64,000 bases of DNA from Luteococcus sp038433135. Lineage in GTDB: Bacteria; Actinomycetota; Actinomycetes; Propionibacteriales; Propionibacteriaceae. The position numbers and the translations under genes were made by a program. Shown here one piece after another: positions 50,450 through 58,320 of the stretch. How positions within the stretch are numbered: the stretch's first letter is position 1; every line of letters begins with the position of its first letter. Where the stretch lies: the NCBI RefSeq assembly GCF_038433135.1, contig NZ_JBCDMV010000023.1:46813-110812 (forward strand). The letters are read 5' to 3'. Under the pieces are notes generated by a model that had not been told where the DNA came from, did no database searches, and saw nothing but the letters and a program-made list of their open reading frames with translations.

Positions 50450-50467
50450 TCGTGGAAGGGGCCCTCG

Positions 50468-51451
50468 TCAGGCGGTGAACACGTCGATCAGGCCGGGGCG
50501 GCAGGTGGCGGTGAGCGGGACGCCACCGAGGCGCTCGCCGTCGGCCATCGCGAACATCGGGGCGCGGCTGCCGTCGCGGTTGACGATCTGGCCGTCGATC
50601 CGCACCTGCCGGGCCTGGACGAATTCCACCGCGGGGTGCCCGACGTGCCCGCCGGTGTAGAGCTTGGGCAGCAGGGCGAGCACCTGGCGGCGCTTCAGGT
50701 CGCCGACGATCAGCACGTCCAGCAGGCCGTCGGTGACGTCGGCGTCGGGCACGATGTGCATCCCACCGCCGAAGTGACCGGCATTGGCGACGGCTACCAG
50801 CACGGAGCTCAATTCGCGTCGCTGGCCATCGATCTCGATCCGGTAGTCCAGCGGCCGGAAGCGGGCCAGTTCGCCCAGCGCCAGCGCGCCATAGGCCAGC
50901 GGCCCCAGTGGCCCGATCGGGTAACGGAAATCGTTGGTGGCCAGGTTCACCCGGGCGTCGTAGCCGGTGGAGACCACCGAGCCGACGTAACGGTGCTCGT
51001 CGCCGCCGGTGAGCGGACCGGCCACCTCCGTCAGGTCGATCCGACGGGTGCGACGCCCGGCGACGGCCAGGGTGGCTTCGCGGATGTCCGCGGGCAGGCC
51101 GACCCCGCGGCAGAAGTCATTGCCGGTGCCGGCCGGGATGATCCCCAGCGGCACATCAAGCGCATCGGCTCGAGCCTCGGCGCAGGCATTCAGCCCCAGG
51201 TGCGCCATCCCGTCGCCACCCATCACCACCAGACTGTCGCGCTCGTTCCCGGAACGGCCCGGGCGGGCCGAGCGGGCGGATTCCAGCGCTTGGCGCCGGG
51301 CGTCGTCGTAGCTGGTGGTCAGGTGCACCACCACCCGCCCGTCGGGAACGGCGTCCGCGAGGGTGTTGTGCACCCTGGGCAGCAGCCGACGGGCCCGGCC
51401 GCGCCCCGCGCTGGGGTTGACGACCAGGTGGATGATGGGGCCGGAAACCAT
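50468..51451 (-). CDS. Diacylglycerol/lipid kinase family protein
   Basis: A 327-residue lipid kinase of the DgkB/YegS type. The nucleotide site is VVMGGDGMAHLGLNAC (GGDG) and the second signature is GIIPAGTGNDFCRGVGLP. The C-terminal beta-sandwich domain contains NAGHFGGGMHIVPDADVTDG and the conserved DG-LLDV. It phosphorylates diacylglycerol or a related lipid at the membrane. I start at ATG 51451, four bases after the tatC stop; a longer form would overlap tatC. It lies between tatC and helY in a minus-strand run of genes. Confidence 0.9.
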   Translation of the reverse strand: MVSGPIIHLVVNPSAGRGRARRLLPRVHNTLADAVPDGRVVVHLTTSYDDARRQALESARSARPGRSGNERDSLVVMGGDGMAHLGLNACAEARADALDVPLGIIPAGTGNDFCRGVGLPADIREATLAVAGRRTRRIDLTEVAGPLTGGDEHRYVGSVVSTGYDARVNLATNDFRYPIGPLGPLAYGALALGELARFRPLDYRIEIDGQRRELSSVLVAVANAGHFGGGMHIVPDADVTDGLLDVLIVGDLKRRQVLALLPKLYTGGHVGHPAVEFVQARQVRIDGQIVNRDGSRAPMFAMADGERLGGVPLTATCRPGLIDVFTA

Positions 51452-51455
51452 GCCG

Positions 51456-52289
51456 TCAGTCGACCAGGACCAGGTCACCGCGGGCGGCGCGGCGCTTGTC
51501 GTTGATCCGACAGATGATCTCGCTGATGATGTACATCACGGCCATCGGCACCGCCAAGGCACACATGCTGAACGGATCCTGCGAGGGTGTCGCCACGGCA
51601 CCGAAGACGAAGCAGAGGAAAATACCGAAGGTGCGGTACTTGGCCAAGGTCTGGGCTCGTAGCACCCCCACCAGGTTCATCGTGACCAGGATCACCGGCA
51701 GCAGAAAGGCGATCCCGAAGACCAGCAGCGTCACCGTCATGAACTGCAGAAACTTGTTGACGTCCTGAATGTTGGAGACACCCTCGGGAGTGAAGCCCAG
51801 CAGCACGACGAAGCCCTTGGGCGAAATCCAGTAGCCCAGCGCCACGCCGGCCAGGAAGAGCGGGATGGAGGTGCCCAGGAACATCAGGGCGTACTTCTTC
51901 TCCTTGGAGAGCAGCCCCGGAGCAATGAAGGCCCAGATCTGGTAGAGCCACACCGGGCAGCTCAAGACCAGCCCCGAGTACAGGGCAATCTTGAGCGTCA
52001 ACATCATGCCACCGGCCAGACCGTCGGTGGACATGATGATGTTGCTGTCAGGATGGCTTTCCCTGAAGATGGCCGTGGCACGGTCATAGGGGCCGAGCAC
52101 CAAGTTCTCGAAGTAGTTGTTGAAGAACAAGGTCACACACATGATGGCCACGATGGCGACCGCCGAGACGATCACCCGGTAGCGCAGTTCCTTCAGGTGG
52201 TCGACCAGCGCCATCGACCCGTCATCCGACGGCTCCGGCACCCGCAGCCAGTCCGGCCGCGAGAACCGCCGCTTCATGCTGGCGGGCAC
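51456..52289 (-). CDS. tatC: Sec-independent protein translocase TatC
   Basis: A 277-residue six-helix membrane protein that receives twin-arginine signal peptides. The conserved ALVDHLKELRYRVIVS (with the essential Glu) precedes helix 1, and FIAPGLLSKEKKYALMF with YWISPKGFVVLLGF are typical. GTG 52289 is three bases beyond the tatA stop; the ATG at 52277 is an alternative. It forms an operon with tatA. TatB is not adjacent. Confidence 0.93.
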   Translation of the reverse strand: MPASMKRRFSRPDWLRVPEPSDDGSMALVDHLKELRYRVIVSAVAIVAIMCVTLFFNNYFENLVLGPYDRATAIFRESHPDSNIIMSTDGLAGGMMLTLKIALYSGLVLSCPVWLYQIWAFIAPGLLSKEKKYALMFLGTSIPLFLAGVALGYWISPKGFVVLLGFTPEGVSNIQDVNKFLQFMTVTLLVFGIAFLLPVILVTMNLVGVLRAQTLAKYRTFGIFLCFVFGAVATPSQDPFSMCALAVPMAVMYIISEIICRINDKRRAARGDLVLVD

Positions 52290-52292
52290 GGG

Positions 52293-52526
52293 TCAGTTGA
52301 TGCGCTTGTTGGCCTCGTCGACGATCTCGGCCTCGGCCGTCGTCTTCGACGCGTCAGCGGCGGTGGCGCCATTCTTGCCGACCTCCTTGAGACCGGCGGT
52401 CTCCTCCTTGAACTCGCGGATCGCGCGCCCGGAGGCCTTGCCGACACCGGCGAGCCGGGTGCCGCCAAACAGCAGCACCGCAATCACCAGAACGATCAGC
52501 AGTTCCTGCCAACCCAGACCAGCCAT
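52293..52526 (-). CDS. tatA: Sec-independent protein translocase TatA
   Basis: A 77-residue single-helix protein that forms the Tat pore. It starts MAGLGWQELLIVLVIAVLLF, with the hinge FGGTRLAGVGKASGRAIREF and the amphipathic helix after it, then a short acidic tail. GGGAGTTGGAC is positioned before the ATG at 52526. It sits between a small membrane protein gene downstream of pafC and tatC, the conserved pafBC-tatAC order of Actinobacteria. Confidence 0.93.
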   Translation of the reverse strand: MAGLGWQELLIVLVIAVLLFGGTRLAGVGKASGRAIREFKEETAGLKEVGKNGATAADASKTTAEAEIVDEANKRIN

Positions 52527-52576
52527 GTCCAACTCCCATGTTCGTGACCGGGAGGGGCCCCGGCCGTCCAAAGACT

Positions 52577-52786
52577 CTACCGACCTGCGCTCGACCTGTG
52601 ACGAGCATCGTCGCCCTGCAACTCTAGCTCCCCCAGCAGGCTGACCAACTCACCCAGGGTGCGGCCCTGCTCGGCGAGCTCCCGGACCAGCGCCCGACCC
52701 TTGCGCCACAACATCCAGCCGCAACCGGCCATCGTCGCCAGCCAGAGCAGCCCGATCCCGCACCACAGCAGCAGCCAGCCCATCAT
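52577..52786 (-). CDS. Small single-helix membrane protein
   Basis: A 69-residue protein with one transmembrane helix at residues 2-25 (GWLLLWCGIGLLWLATMAG) and a cytoplasmic helical tail (LVRELAEQGRTLGELVSLLG) that could form a short coiled coil. Its ATG overlaps the pafC stop (ATGA), so it is translated with pafC. It lies between pafC and tatA, 50 bp before tatA. I do not recognise a family; the hydrophobic start and position hint at a role near the Tat system, but that is speculation. Confidence 0.65.
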   Translation of the reverse strand: MMGWLLLWCGIGLLWLATMAGCGWMLWRKGRALVRELAEQGRTLGELVSLLGELELQGDDARHRSSAGR

Positions 52787-53796
52787 CAGCCCTTGTCGGC
52801 GGCCCGTTGGGGCTCGATCTCGTCGGGCGGGTCGGTGCCGAAGACCGACGCATTCAGCGCCAGCGCATCCACCGCGGCCTGGGCCGCATCCCGGCCGGCA
52901 CCGGCGGGCTCCAGCACCCGCGCGCCGCCCCCCAGCCGCAGCAAGAGCGAACGCAACCAGTTGGGGTCGGCCACCGGAAGCGTCGCCACCAGAAGTTCAC
53001 CGTCGCTTCCGGAGCCGTGCACCTCCAGCGTCGGGTAGTACTCGGTGATCCAGGCCGCCGACGGCTGCAGCTCCAGCGTCACGCTGGCCTGGTTGGTCTC
53101 GAACCAACCCGCCACCGGCTTCGGCGGCGTCCCGTGGGCCTCGGCCGGCAGCTCCAGCAGCTCGGCGCGGACAATCCGGTCCAGCTTGTAGGTGCGCCAG
53201 GCATCGCGCTCCAGACTCCACGCCTGCAGGTAGGCGGCACCGTCGCGCAGGTCGATCCGCACCGGATCCACCTCGGGCGTCGACGTGTGCCCGCGGGTCA
53301 GGCCGTCGTAGACCAGCCGCACCCGCTTGCCCTCGTCGATGGCGGCGGTCAGCACGCTGCGCACCGTCTCGTCGCCGCTGGCCACCCGGATCGCCACCCG
53401 CTCGGACTCCCCCGACGTGGTCAGCGCCTCCAGCTTCGCCAACGCGCTGTGCACCGAGCGAGCCGTCTCGCCGCTGGCCACCTCGGCGACCGCGCGCAGC
53501 GCCACCACCAGGCTCATCACCTCGTCCAGGGTGAAACGCATCGGCCGGGCCAGGTAGTCGGCATTGGTCAGGTGGATGGTGCCCTGCTCCTCGGCAGCGT
53601 CCATGTCGATCTCGATCAGGTCACCCGGCAGCCCACCCGGCAGGCCGCACATCCACAGCACGTTGAGGTCCTTCATCAACTGCGCCGGAGTGATCTTGAA
53701 GGCCTTGGCGGCCTCGGTCACGGCGATCCCCTGGTGCGCCTGCAGGTAGGGCACCAGTGCGAGCAGCCGCGCCACCTGGTCCGCGGAGGTGCTCAT
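52786..53796 (-). CDS. pafC: WYL-domain regulator PafC
   Basis: A 336-residue transcription regulator with an N-terminal winged helix (VPYLQAHQGIAVTEAAKAFK, PAQLMKDLNVLW) and a central WYL domain with DLRDGAAYLQAWSLERDAWR, followed by a WCX-type C-terminal domain. PafB and PafC form a complex that activates the LexA-independent DNA damage response in mycobacteria, probably on sensing single-stranded nucleic acid by the WYL domains. Its ATG overlaps the pafB stop (ATGA). The tyrosine of the WYL triad is kept (AYLQAWSL). Confidence 0.92.
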   Translation of the reverse strand: MSTSADQVARLLALVPYLQAHQGIAVTEAAKAFKITPAQLMKDLNVLWMCGLPGGLPGDLIEIDMDAAEEQGTIHLTNADYLARPMRFTLDEVMSLVVALRAVAEVASGETARSVHSALAKLEALTTSGESERVAIRVASGDETVRSVLTAAIDEGKRVRLVYDGLTRGHTSTPEVDPVRIDLRDGAAYLQAWSLERDAWRTYKLDRIVRAELLELPAEAHGTPPKPVAGWFETNQASVTLELQPSAAWITEYYPTLEVHGSGSDGELLVATLPVADPNWLRSLLLRLGGGARVLEPAGAGRDAAQAAVDALALNASVFGTDPPDEIEPQRAADKG

Positions 53797-54755
53797 GCGG
53801 TGCCCTCCCGTCGGGCGACGGCGCGCAACTGCTCCAGCACCTGGTAGCGCAGCGCCACCGGCTCCACCACCAGCGCATCGTCGGCGGCGGCGCAGATCTC
53901 GGCCACCAGATCGGCGCGATTGGCATACGGCACCCGCCACACCGTGAAACCGGCGGGCAGGGCGACGGCGGTCGGGCTCGGCTCCGAGCGTCGGGTCATC
54001 CCCGGCGCGTGCCCCTCCCGGATCGCCACCAGCGCCGTCGACGCCGGGCCGCTGGGTTCCAGCCGTCGGGCCAGCTCCGCCAGGTCCACGTCGGGCACCT
54101 GGTAGGAGTCGCGCGCCTCCTCCAGCACCGGCTGGCTGGTGATCCGGCTCATCTTGAACATCCGCGGCTCCCCGCGGCTGAGGTCCTGCCCCATCACATA
54201 CCAGCGGCCCTTGCGCCAGGTGACGCTCCACGGCTCCAGCACCCGCTCCGGCTCGCGGTTGCGGTAGCCGAAGTGCACCCGTCGACGCTGCAGAGTGGCC
54301 TGCCAGATCGCTTCGAAGGCCGGCTCCTGCGCGGTGACGCTCGGTTCGAGCGCCGCCAGCCGGTCCGTATCCGGTTCGACGCCGGCGGCGCGCAGCTTGG
54401 CCAGGGCATTCACCGTCTGCTCGGCGACGCTGGCCTGCTGCCACACCCGAGCGGCGGCCCCCAGCGCGGTGGCCTCCTCGGCGGTGAACTCCACCGGCGG
54501 GAACTCGAAATTGGCGCGGCGGATCCGATAACCCGGCTCGTCGTCGAAGAGCGTGTCGTTGTGGCCGGTCTCCACCGGCACACCCATGGCGCGCAGGTCA
54601 TCCTTGTCCCGCTCGAAGGTGCGCTCGAAGTTGACGTCGTTCAGCTCGTGGTAGCCCTCGACGATCTCCCGGATCTGCTCCTTGGGCAGAAAACGACGCG
54701 CGGAGAGCAGGCAGATCGTGAGGTTCACGATACGTTCGCTCTTGCGTGGCGCCAT
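53793..54755 (-). CDS. pafB: WYL-domain regulator PafB
   Basis: A 320-residue partner of PafC: an N-terminal winged helix (VNLTICLLSARRFLPKEQIR, FERTFERDKDDLRAMGV), a WYL domain containing VTWRKGRWYVMGQDLSRGEP, and a WCX C-terminus. The start is ATG 54755 with GAAGGTCAGGC upstream; an extension of 52 codons upstream looks non-coding and overlaps gluQ's start on the other strand. It diverges from gluQ with 65 bp between. The pafB-pafC-(small)-tatA-tatC order matches other Actinobacteria. Confidence 0.92.
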   Translation of the reverse strand: MAPRKSERIVNLTICLLSARRFLPKEQIREIVEGYHELNDVNFERTFERDKDDLRAMGVPVETGHNDTLFDDEPGYRIRRANFEFPPVEFTAEEATALGAAARVWQQASVAEQTVNALAKLRAAGVEPDTDRLAALEPSVTAQEPAFEAIWQATLQRRRVHFGYRNREPERVLEPWSVTWRKGRWYVMGQDLSRGEPRMFKMSRITSQPVLEEARDSYQVPDVDLAELARRLEPSGPASTALVAIREGHAPGMTRRSEPSPTAVALPAGFTVWRVPYANRADLVAEICAAADDALVVEPVALRYQVLEQLRAVARREGTA

Positions 54756-54820
54756 GCCTGACCTTCTGCCGGGGACGTGCGTTCGGGGCAGGAACGAGGC
54801 TACCAGCGGAAGGAGAGCCG

Positions 54821-55747
54821 ATGAGCGGAGCGGGACGGTTTGCCCCCTCACCCACCAGCAGCCTGCACCTGGGCAACCTGCGCACCGCACTGCTGGCCTG
54901 GCTCTGGGCACGCAGCCAGAACCGCGAATTCCTGCTGCGGATCGAGGACCTGGACCAGCAACGCGTCGCCGCCGCCCCCGAGGTGGCCCGCCAGCAGCTC
55001 GATGACCTGGCGGCGCTCGGGATCGACTGGGACGGTGAGGTGCTGCGGCAGAGCGAGCGGCTGCAGCTCTACCGTGATGCCGCAGCCACGCTGGAGACCT
55101 ACGAGTGCTTCTGCACCCGTCGCGAGATCGCCGAGGCCTCCCAGGCCCCCAATGGCGGGCCGGGCGCGCCCAGTTGGCGCCCCTACCCGGGCACCTGCGC
55201 CAACCTGTCCAGCACGCAGCGCGACCAACGTCGCCTGACCAGGACCCCCGCCGTCCGGGTGCGCGCCGAGGGCGCCAGCTTCACCATCCGCGACGAACAT
55301 GCCGGGGATGTGAGCGGCCCGGTGGATGACTTCGTACTCTTCCGCGCCGACGGCACCCCCGCCTACAACCTGGCCGTGGTGGTGGACGACGGCCTGCAGG
55401 GCGTCGGGCAGGTGCTGCGTGGCGACGACCTGCTGGACTCCTCCCCGCGGCAGGGTTGGCTGGCGTCGCGGTTGGGCTTCTGCGTGCCCGAGTACGTGCA
55501 CGTCTCGCTGGCGCTCAATGCCGAGGGTCAGCGGCTGGCCAAGCGCGACGGCGCCGTCACCCTGGCCGACCTGGCCGGTCTGGGGCACTCCCCCGCCGAC
55601 GTGCTGGGGCTGGTGTGCGCCTCGGCGGGGCTGGAAAAAGGCCGGGACGCAGCCGCGGTCTTGGCTCGGCTGCGTCCCGGTGACCTGGTCAATGACCTGG
55701 TCTGGACCCCGTGGGTGGTGGGGCGGCTGGATCAGGCGCCGGCCTGA
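54821..55747 (+). CDS. gluQ: Glutamyl-Q tRNA(Asp) synthetase
   Basis: A 308-residue truncated glutamyl-tRNA synthetase paralogue that attaches glutamate to queuosine in the tRNA-Asp anticodon. It has the HIGH-equivalent TSSLHLGNLRTALLAW, the zinc-type cysteines ECFCTRREI and YPGTCANL, and a KMSKS-like RLAKRDGAV. The anticodon-binding domain of GltX is missing, as expected. The ATG at 54821 has an ideal AAGGAGAGCCG site. It is the only plus-strand gene between helY and rluB; its end overlaps the FKBP gene by 16 bp tail to tail. Confidence 0.92.
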   Translation: MSGAGRFAPSPTSSLHLGNLRTALLAWLWARSQNREFLLRIEDLDQQRVAAAPEVARQQLDDLAALGIDWDGEVLRQSERLQLYRDAAATLETYECFCTRREIAEASQAPNGGPGAPSWRPYPGTCANLSSTQRDQRRLTRTPAVRVRAEGASFTIRDEHAGDVSGPVDDFVLFRADGTPAYNLAVVVDDGLQGVGQVLRGDDLLDSSPRQGWLASRLGFCVPEYVHVSLALNAEGQRLAKRDGAVTLADLAGLGHSPADVLGLVCASAGLEKGRDAAAVLARLRPGDLVNDLVWTPWVVGRLDQAPA

Positions 55748-56811
55748 CCCTGCTGGATGTCGATCACGTAGACCAGCGTCTGGGTGGGCGCGCTCGGCGT
55801 GGCCGACGGGCTGGCCGAGGAGGCCTGCGGCTTCGGCTGGTCCTTCGGCGGGATGACCACCATCACCCGACTGCCGACGGTCTGACCCACCAGCGCCTTC
55901 TTCATCGACGGGATCAGCTGGGAGACCTGGACCGGCTGCGGGGCCTGCTGGGCCGAGTAGGAATCCTCCAGCAGCTTGCCGGTCTTCCAGTCCCAGGCGC
56001 GGTAGGCCACCTGCACCATGAACTTGTCGGTCACCTTCTCACCGGGCGCCTGCACCAACGGCTGCACGACGGTCTCGGTGGGGGCGGCGGTCTTCGGGAC
56101 GGTGGCAGTGGGCATGCCCTGGGCATCGTCCTTCACCGTCGGCAGGCCAGCCTTGGGGGCGACGTTCTTGGAGGTCTCCAGGATGTCGATCACGAAGACC
56201 AGATTGTCGCCCTTCTGGATTCCGGCCTGCGGATTGCCCTCGGCATAGCCGTCAGCGGCGGTCATCATGGTGACGACGCGGCTGCCGAGCTTCTGCCCCT
56301 CGATCGCCTTGGTGAAGCCGGGCACCACACCGCGCAGGCTGAAGGTGGCGGGCTGGCCGTTCTTGAAGGAGGAGTCGAAGACCTTGCCGTCGCGGGCGTT
56401 GACGCCGTGGTAGTTCACCTTCACGGTGGCTCCCTTGGCAACGGTCTCCCCCTTGCCGGGGGTGAGCACCTTGGTCTGGGACTTCTCGATCGCCAGCGGC
56501 CACTTGGCCTTGACCGTCGGCGCCTTGCCGACGGTGGTGGGGGCGACGTCGAGCGCCGACAGGTCCTTGATCATGGCCGGCTTCACCGTGGGCGTGGCCG
56601 GGGCGGAGGCCGACGTGCTGGCTGCAGGGTCCGAGGCGGGGGCCGAGGCCGGAGCCGACGCGGCGGCGGAGCCACCGGCCGACGGGGTGGCCGCGGTGTC
56701 GGCGTCCTTGCTGCCGCAGGCCGCCAGCGAGGCGCTGAGGCCGACGGCCAGCAGGGCGATGCCGGCTCGGCGGGTCTGGGTGGTCAGGATCTGCGAAAGG
56801 ATTCGAGGCAC
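55732..56811 (-). CDS. Lipoprotein with two FKBP-type isomerase domains
   Basis: A 359-residue exported lipoprotein. The signal peptide ends in a lipobox SASLAAC with Cys32, followed by an Ala/Ser/Pro-rich linker (37-75). The first FKBP domain (about 110-215) has VKVNYHGVNARDGKVFDSSF, GVVPGFTKAIEGQKLGSRVV and NLVFVIDI. A second, more divergent FKBP-like domain (about 255-358) repeats the pattern (VSQLIPSMKKALVGQTVGSR, TLVYVIDI). It probably assists folding of exported proteins, and its place between pafA and the pafB-tat cluster is common. The GTG start at 56811 lies 9 bp past the pafA stop. Confidence 0.9.
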   Translation of the reverse strand: MPRILSQILTTQTRRAGIALLAVGLSASLAACGSKDADTAATPSAGGSAAASAPASAPASDPAASTSASAPATPTVKPAMIKDLSALDVAPTTVGKAPTVKAKWPLAIEKSQTKVLTPGKGETVAKGATVKVNYHGVNARDGKVFDSSFKNGQPATFSLRGVVPGFTKAIEGQKLGSRVVTMMTAADGYAEGNPQAGIQKGDNLVFVIDILETSKNVAPKAGLPTVKDDAQGMPTATVPKTAAPTETVVQPLVQAPGEKVTDKFMVQVAYRAWDWKTGKLLEDSYSAQQAPQPVQVSQLIPSMKKALVGQTVGSRVMVVIPPKDQPKPQASSASPSATPSAPTQTLVYVIDIQQGQAGA

Positions 56812-56820
56812 CAGTGCAGG

Positions 56821-58320
56821 TTACCCGAGGTCCGAAGGGCTCCAACTGTGCCGGGCCGCCGTGAAACCCGCCGAACCGGCTCGGCGGGGCTCGCTGGCCA
56901 TCCGGGCCACGATCTCCTCCACCCGCCGATCCGCGGTGCACAAGGGGTTTTGCACGCTGACGGCGCCGTCGGTCAGGTCATGGCAACTGAACTTCATCCA
57001 GTCGACGGTGTACTCCCGTCGGTGCCGTTGCGCGGCCGCGACGAAGCGGGCGCGCAGCACCGCCCGGGTGGTGCCGGGTGGTTCGTCGACGGCGTGCTCG
57101 GCCGCGCAGTCGGGCAGGACCCGACGCACCTGCCCGCGGGCCTCCGCCACCCGCGCCAGCCCCTGCCCGGTGACGATGTCATGCCAGGCCAGATCCAGCT
57201 GCGCCAGCCGCGGATCGTCGTCGGTCATGCCGTGCCGCTCCCGCTGGGCCAGCAGCAGCCGCCGCTTGGCCACCCAGTCGATTTCCGTCTCGACCCGTTC
57301 CAGGGCGCGATCCTGGATGGCGTCCAGCACCCGCCCCCACAGCTCATGGGCCTGGCGCAGTTCGTCGTCGTCCGCAAAGGGGGTGGTGAGTTCCCACAGT
57401 TCCCGCTGGATGTCCAGGGCGGAGGCGCCGTCGTCGGCGACCGGGCAGCGGCCGGTGAGGTCGCCGGCCACCTCGCGGATCACGCGGCCGGGTTCGCGGA
57501 TACCCCTCGCGGGGCCCCTCGACAAGCTCGGGAATCGTGATTGGGTTCCGCTCGGGGATCGAGGTCGGGTCTCGCTCGGGGAGTCCTCCAGGGCACGCAG
57601 CACCAGCTCCATCGAGCCGAGTCGCAGCAGCGTCGTGGGCTCCAGCATGGTCGAGTCCCCGACGATCACGTGCAGCCGACGGAAACGCTGCGCGTCGGCG
57701 TGCGGCTCGTCGCGGGTGTTGACCATCGGGCGGGAATGGGTGGTGGCCGAACTCAACGGATCCCACATGTGCGCCGCGCGCTGGCTGATCTGGAAGTGGC
57801 CGCGGCCCAGCTGGTCGCGCTCCCAGTGCCCGGCGCCGCAGAGCAGCTGCCGGGTGACGAGGAAGGGCATCAAGGCCTCCACCAGCTGGTTCAGCTCACC
57901 GGAGCGGGCCACCTGGAAGTTCTCGTGGCTGCCGTAGGAATTTCCGTGCGAATCCACATTGTTCTTGAAGATGCTGATCCGGGCCTGGTATCCCTGCTGG
58001 GCCAGGGATTCCCGGGCGCGCTCGGCCAGCCGGGCGATGATCAGGTCACCTGCCCGGTCCTGCGCCAGCAGCTCGGTCAGGGTGGAGCATTCGGCCGTCG
58101 CGTATTCCGGGTGGGAGCCGACATCCAGGTAGAGCCGCCCGCCATTGCGCAGGTAGACATTGCTGGCGGCATTGGCCTCGACGACGGGTGCGAAGAGCTG
58201 CTGGGCGGCCTCGTCGGACGACAAACGCCGCCACCCGGCAGGGTTGGCGGCGTCGGCCGGGCGCACCCGCAGTTGGAGGCCGTATTCGGTCTCCAGTCCG
58301 CGAACGCGCTGCATGGTCAC
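56821..58320 (-). CDS. pafA: Pup-protein ligase PafA with a tandem-repeat insertion
   Basis: A 499-residue glutamine-synthetase-like ligase that links Pup to lysines of target proteins. It opens QRVRGLETEYG and has the catalytic-base region GGRLYLDVGSHPEYATAE, FKNNVDSHGNSYGSHENFQV, and SSATTHSRPMVNTRDEPHAD, which separates PafA from Dop. DIQRELWELT and the C-terminal PPGTTRAVLRARFVAAAQ are also conserved. Residues 247-270 are three imperfect 8-residue repeats (SPSETRPR, SPSGTQSR, FPSLSRGP) encoded by a dispersed DNA repeat; related PafA proteins have a short unrelated segment here. The GTG start overlaps the rluB stop; ATG 58314 is possible. No dop, pup or proteasome gene is adjacent. Confidence 0.9.
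   Translation of the reverse strand: MTMQRVRGLETEYGLQLRVRPADAANPAGWRRLSSDEAAQQLFAPVVEANAASNVYLRNGGRLYLDVGSHPEYATAECSTLTELLAQDRAGDLIIARLAERARESLAQQGYQARISIFKNNVDSHGNSYGSHENFQVARSGELNQLVEALMPFLVTRQLLCGAGHWERDQLGRGHFQISQRAAHMWDPLSSATTHSRPMVNTRDEPHADAQRFRRLHVIVGDSTMLEPTTLLRLGSMELVLRALEDSPSETRPRSPSGTQSRFPSLSRGPARGIREPGRVIREVAGDLTGRCPVADDGASALDIQRELWELTTPFADDDELRQAHELWGRVLDAIQDRALERVETEIDWVAKRRLLLAQRERHGMTDDDPRLAQLDLAWHDIVTGQGLARVAEARGQVRRVLPDCAAEHAVDEPPGTTRAVLRARFVAAAQRHRREYTVDWMKFSCHDLTDGAVSVQNPLCTADRRVEEIVARMASEPRRAGSAGFTAARHSWSPSDLG
57511..57582. repeat. Three 24-nt tandem units inside pafA (dispersed repeat, copy 5)
   Basis: Units at 57511-57534, 57535-57558 and 57559-57582 share the core GCTCGGGGA (plus strand). 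The first two together contain the same 31-nt element seen at 31778 (57515-57545). The period of 24 keeps the pafA frame open. Confidence 0.8.

Noticed and set aside
49701..50660. A 319-codon plus-strand frame between helY and the lipid kinase as one gene
   Set aside because: Only about 110 codons in the middle resemble a protein family (DoxX); the start lies in repeat DNA and the end is antisense to the lipid kinase.
52786..54444. A pafC form extended upstream through pafB
   Set aside because: PafC starts at 53796 with an ATGA overlap; upstream codons are an alternative frame of pafB.
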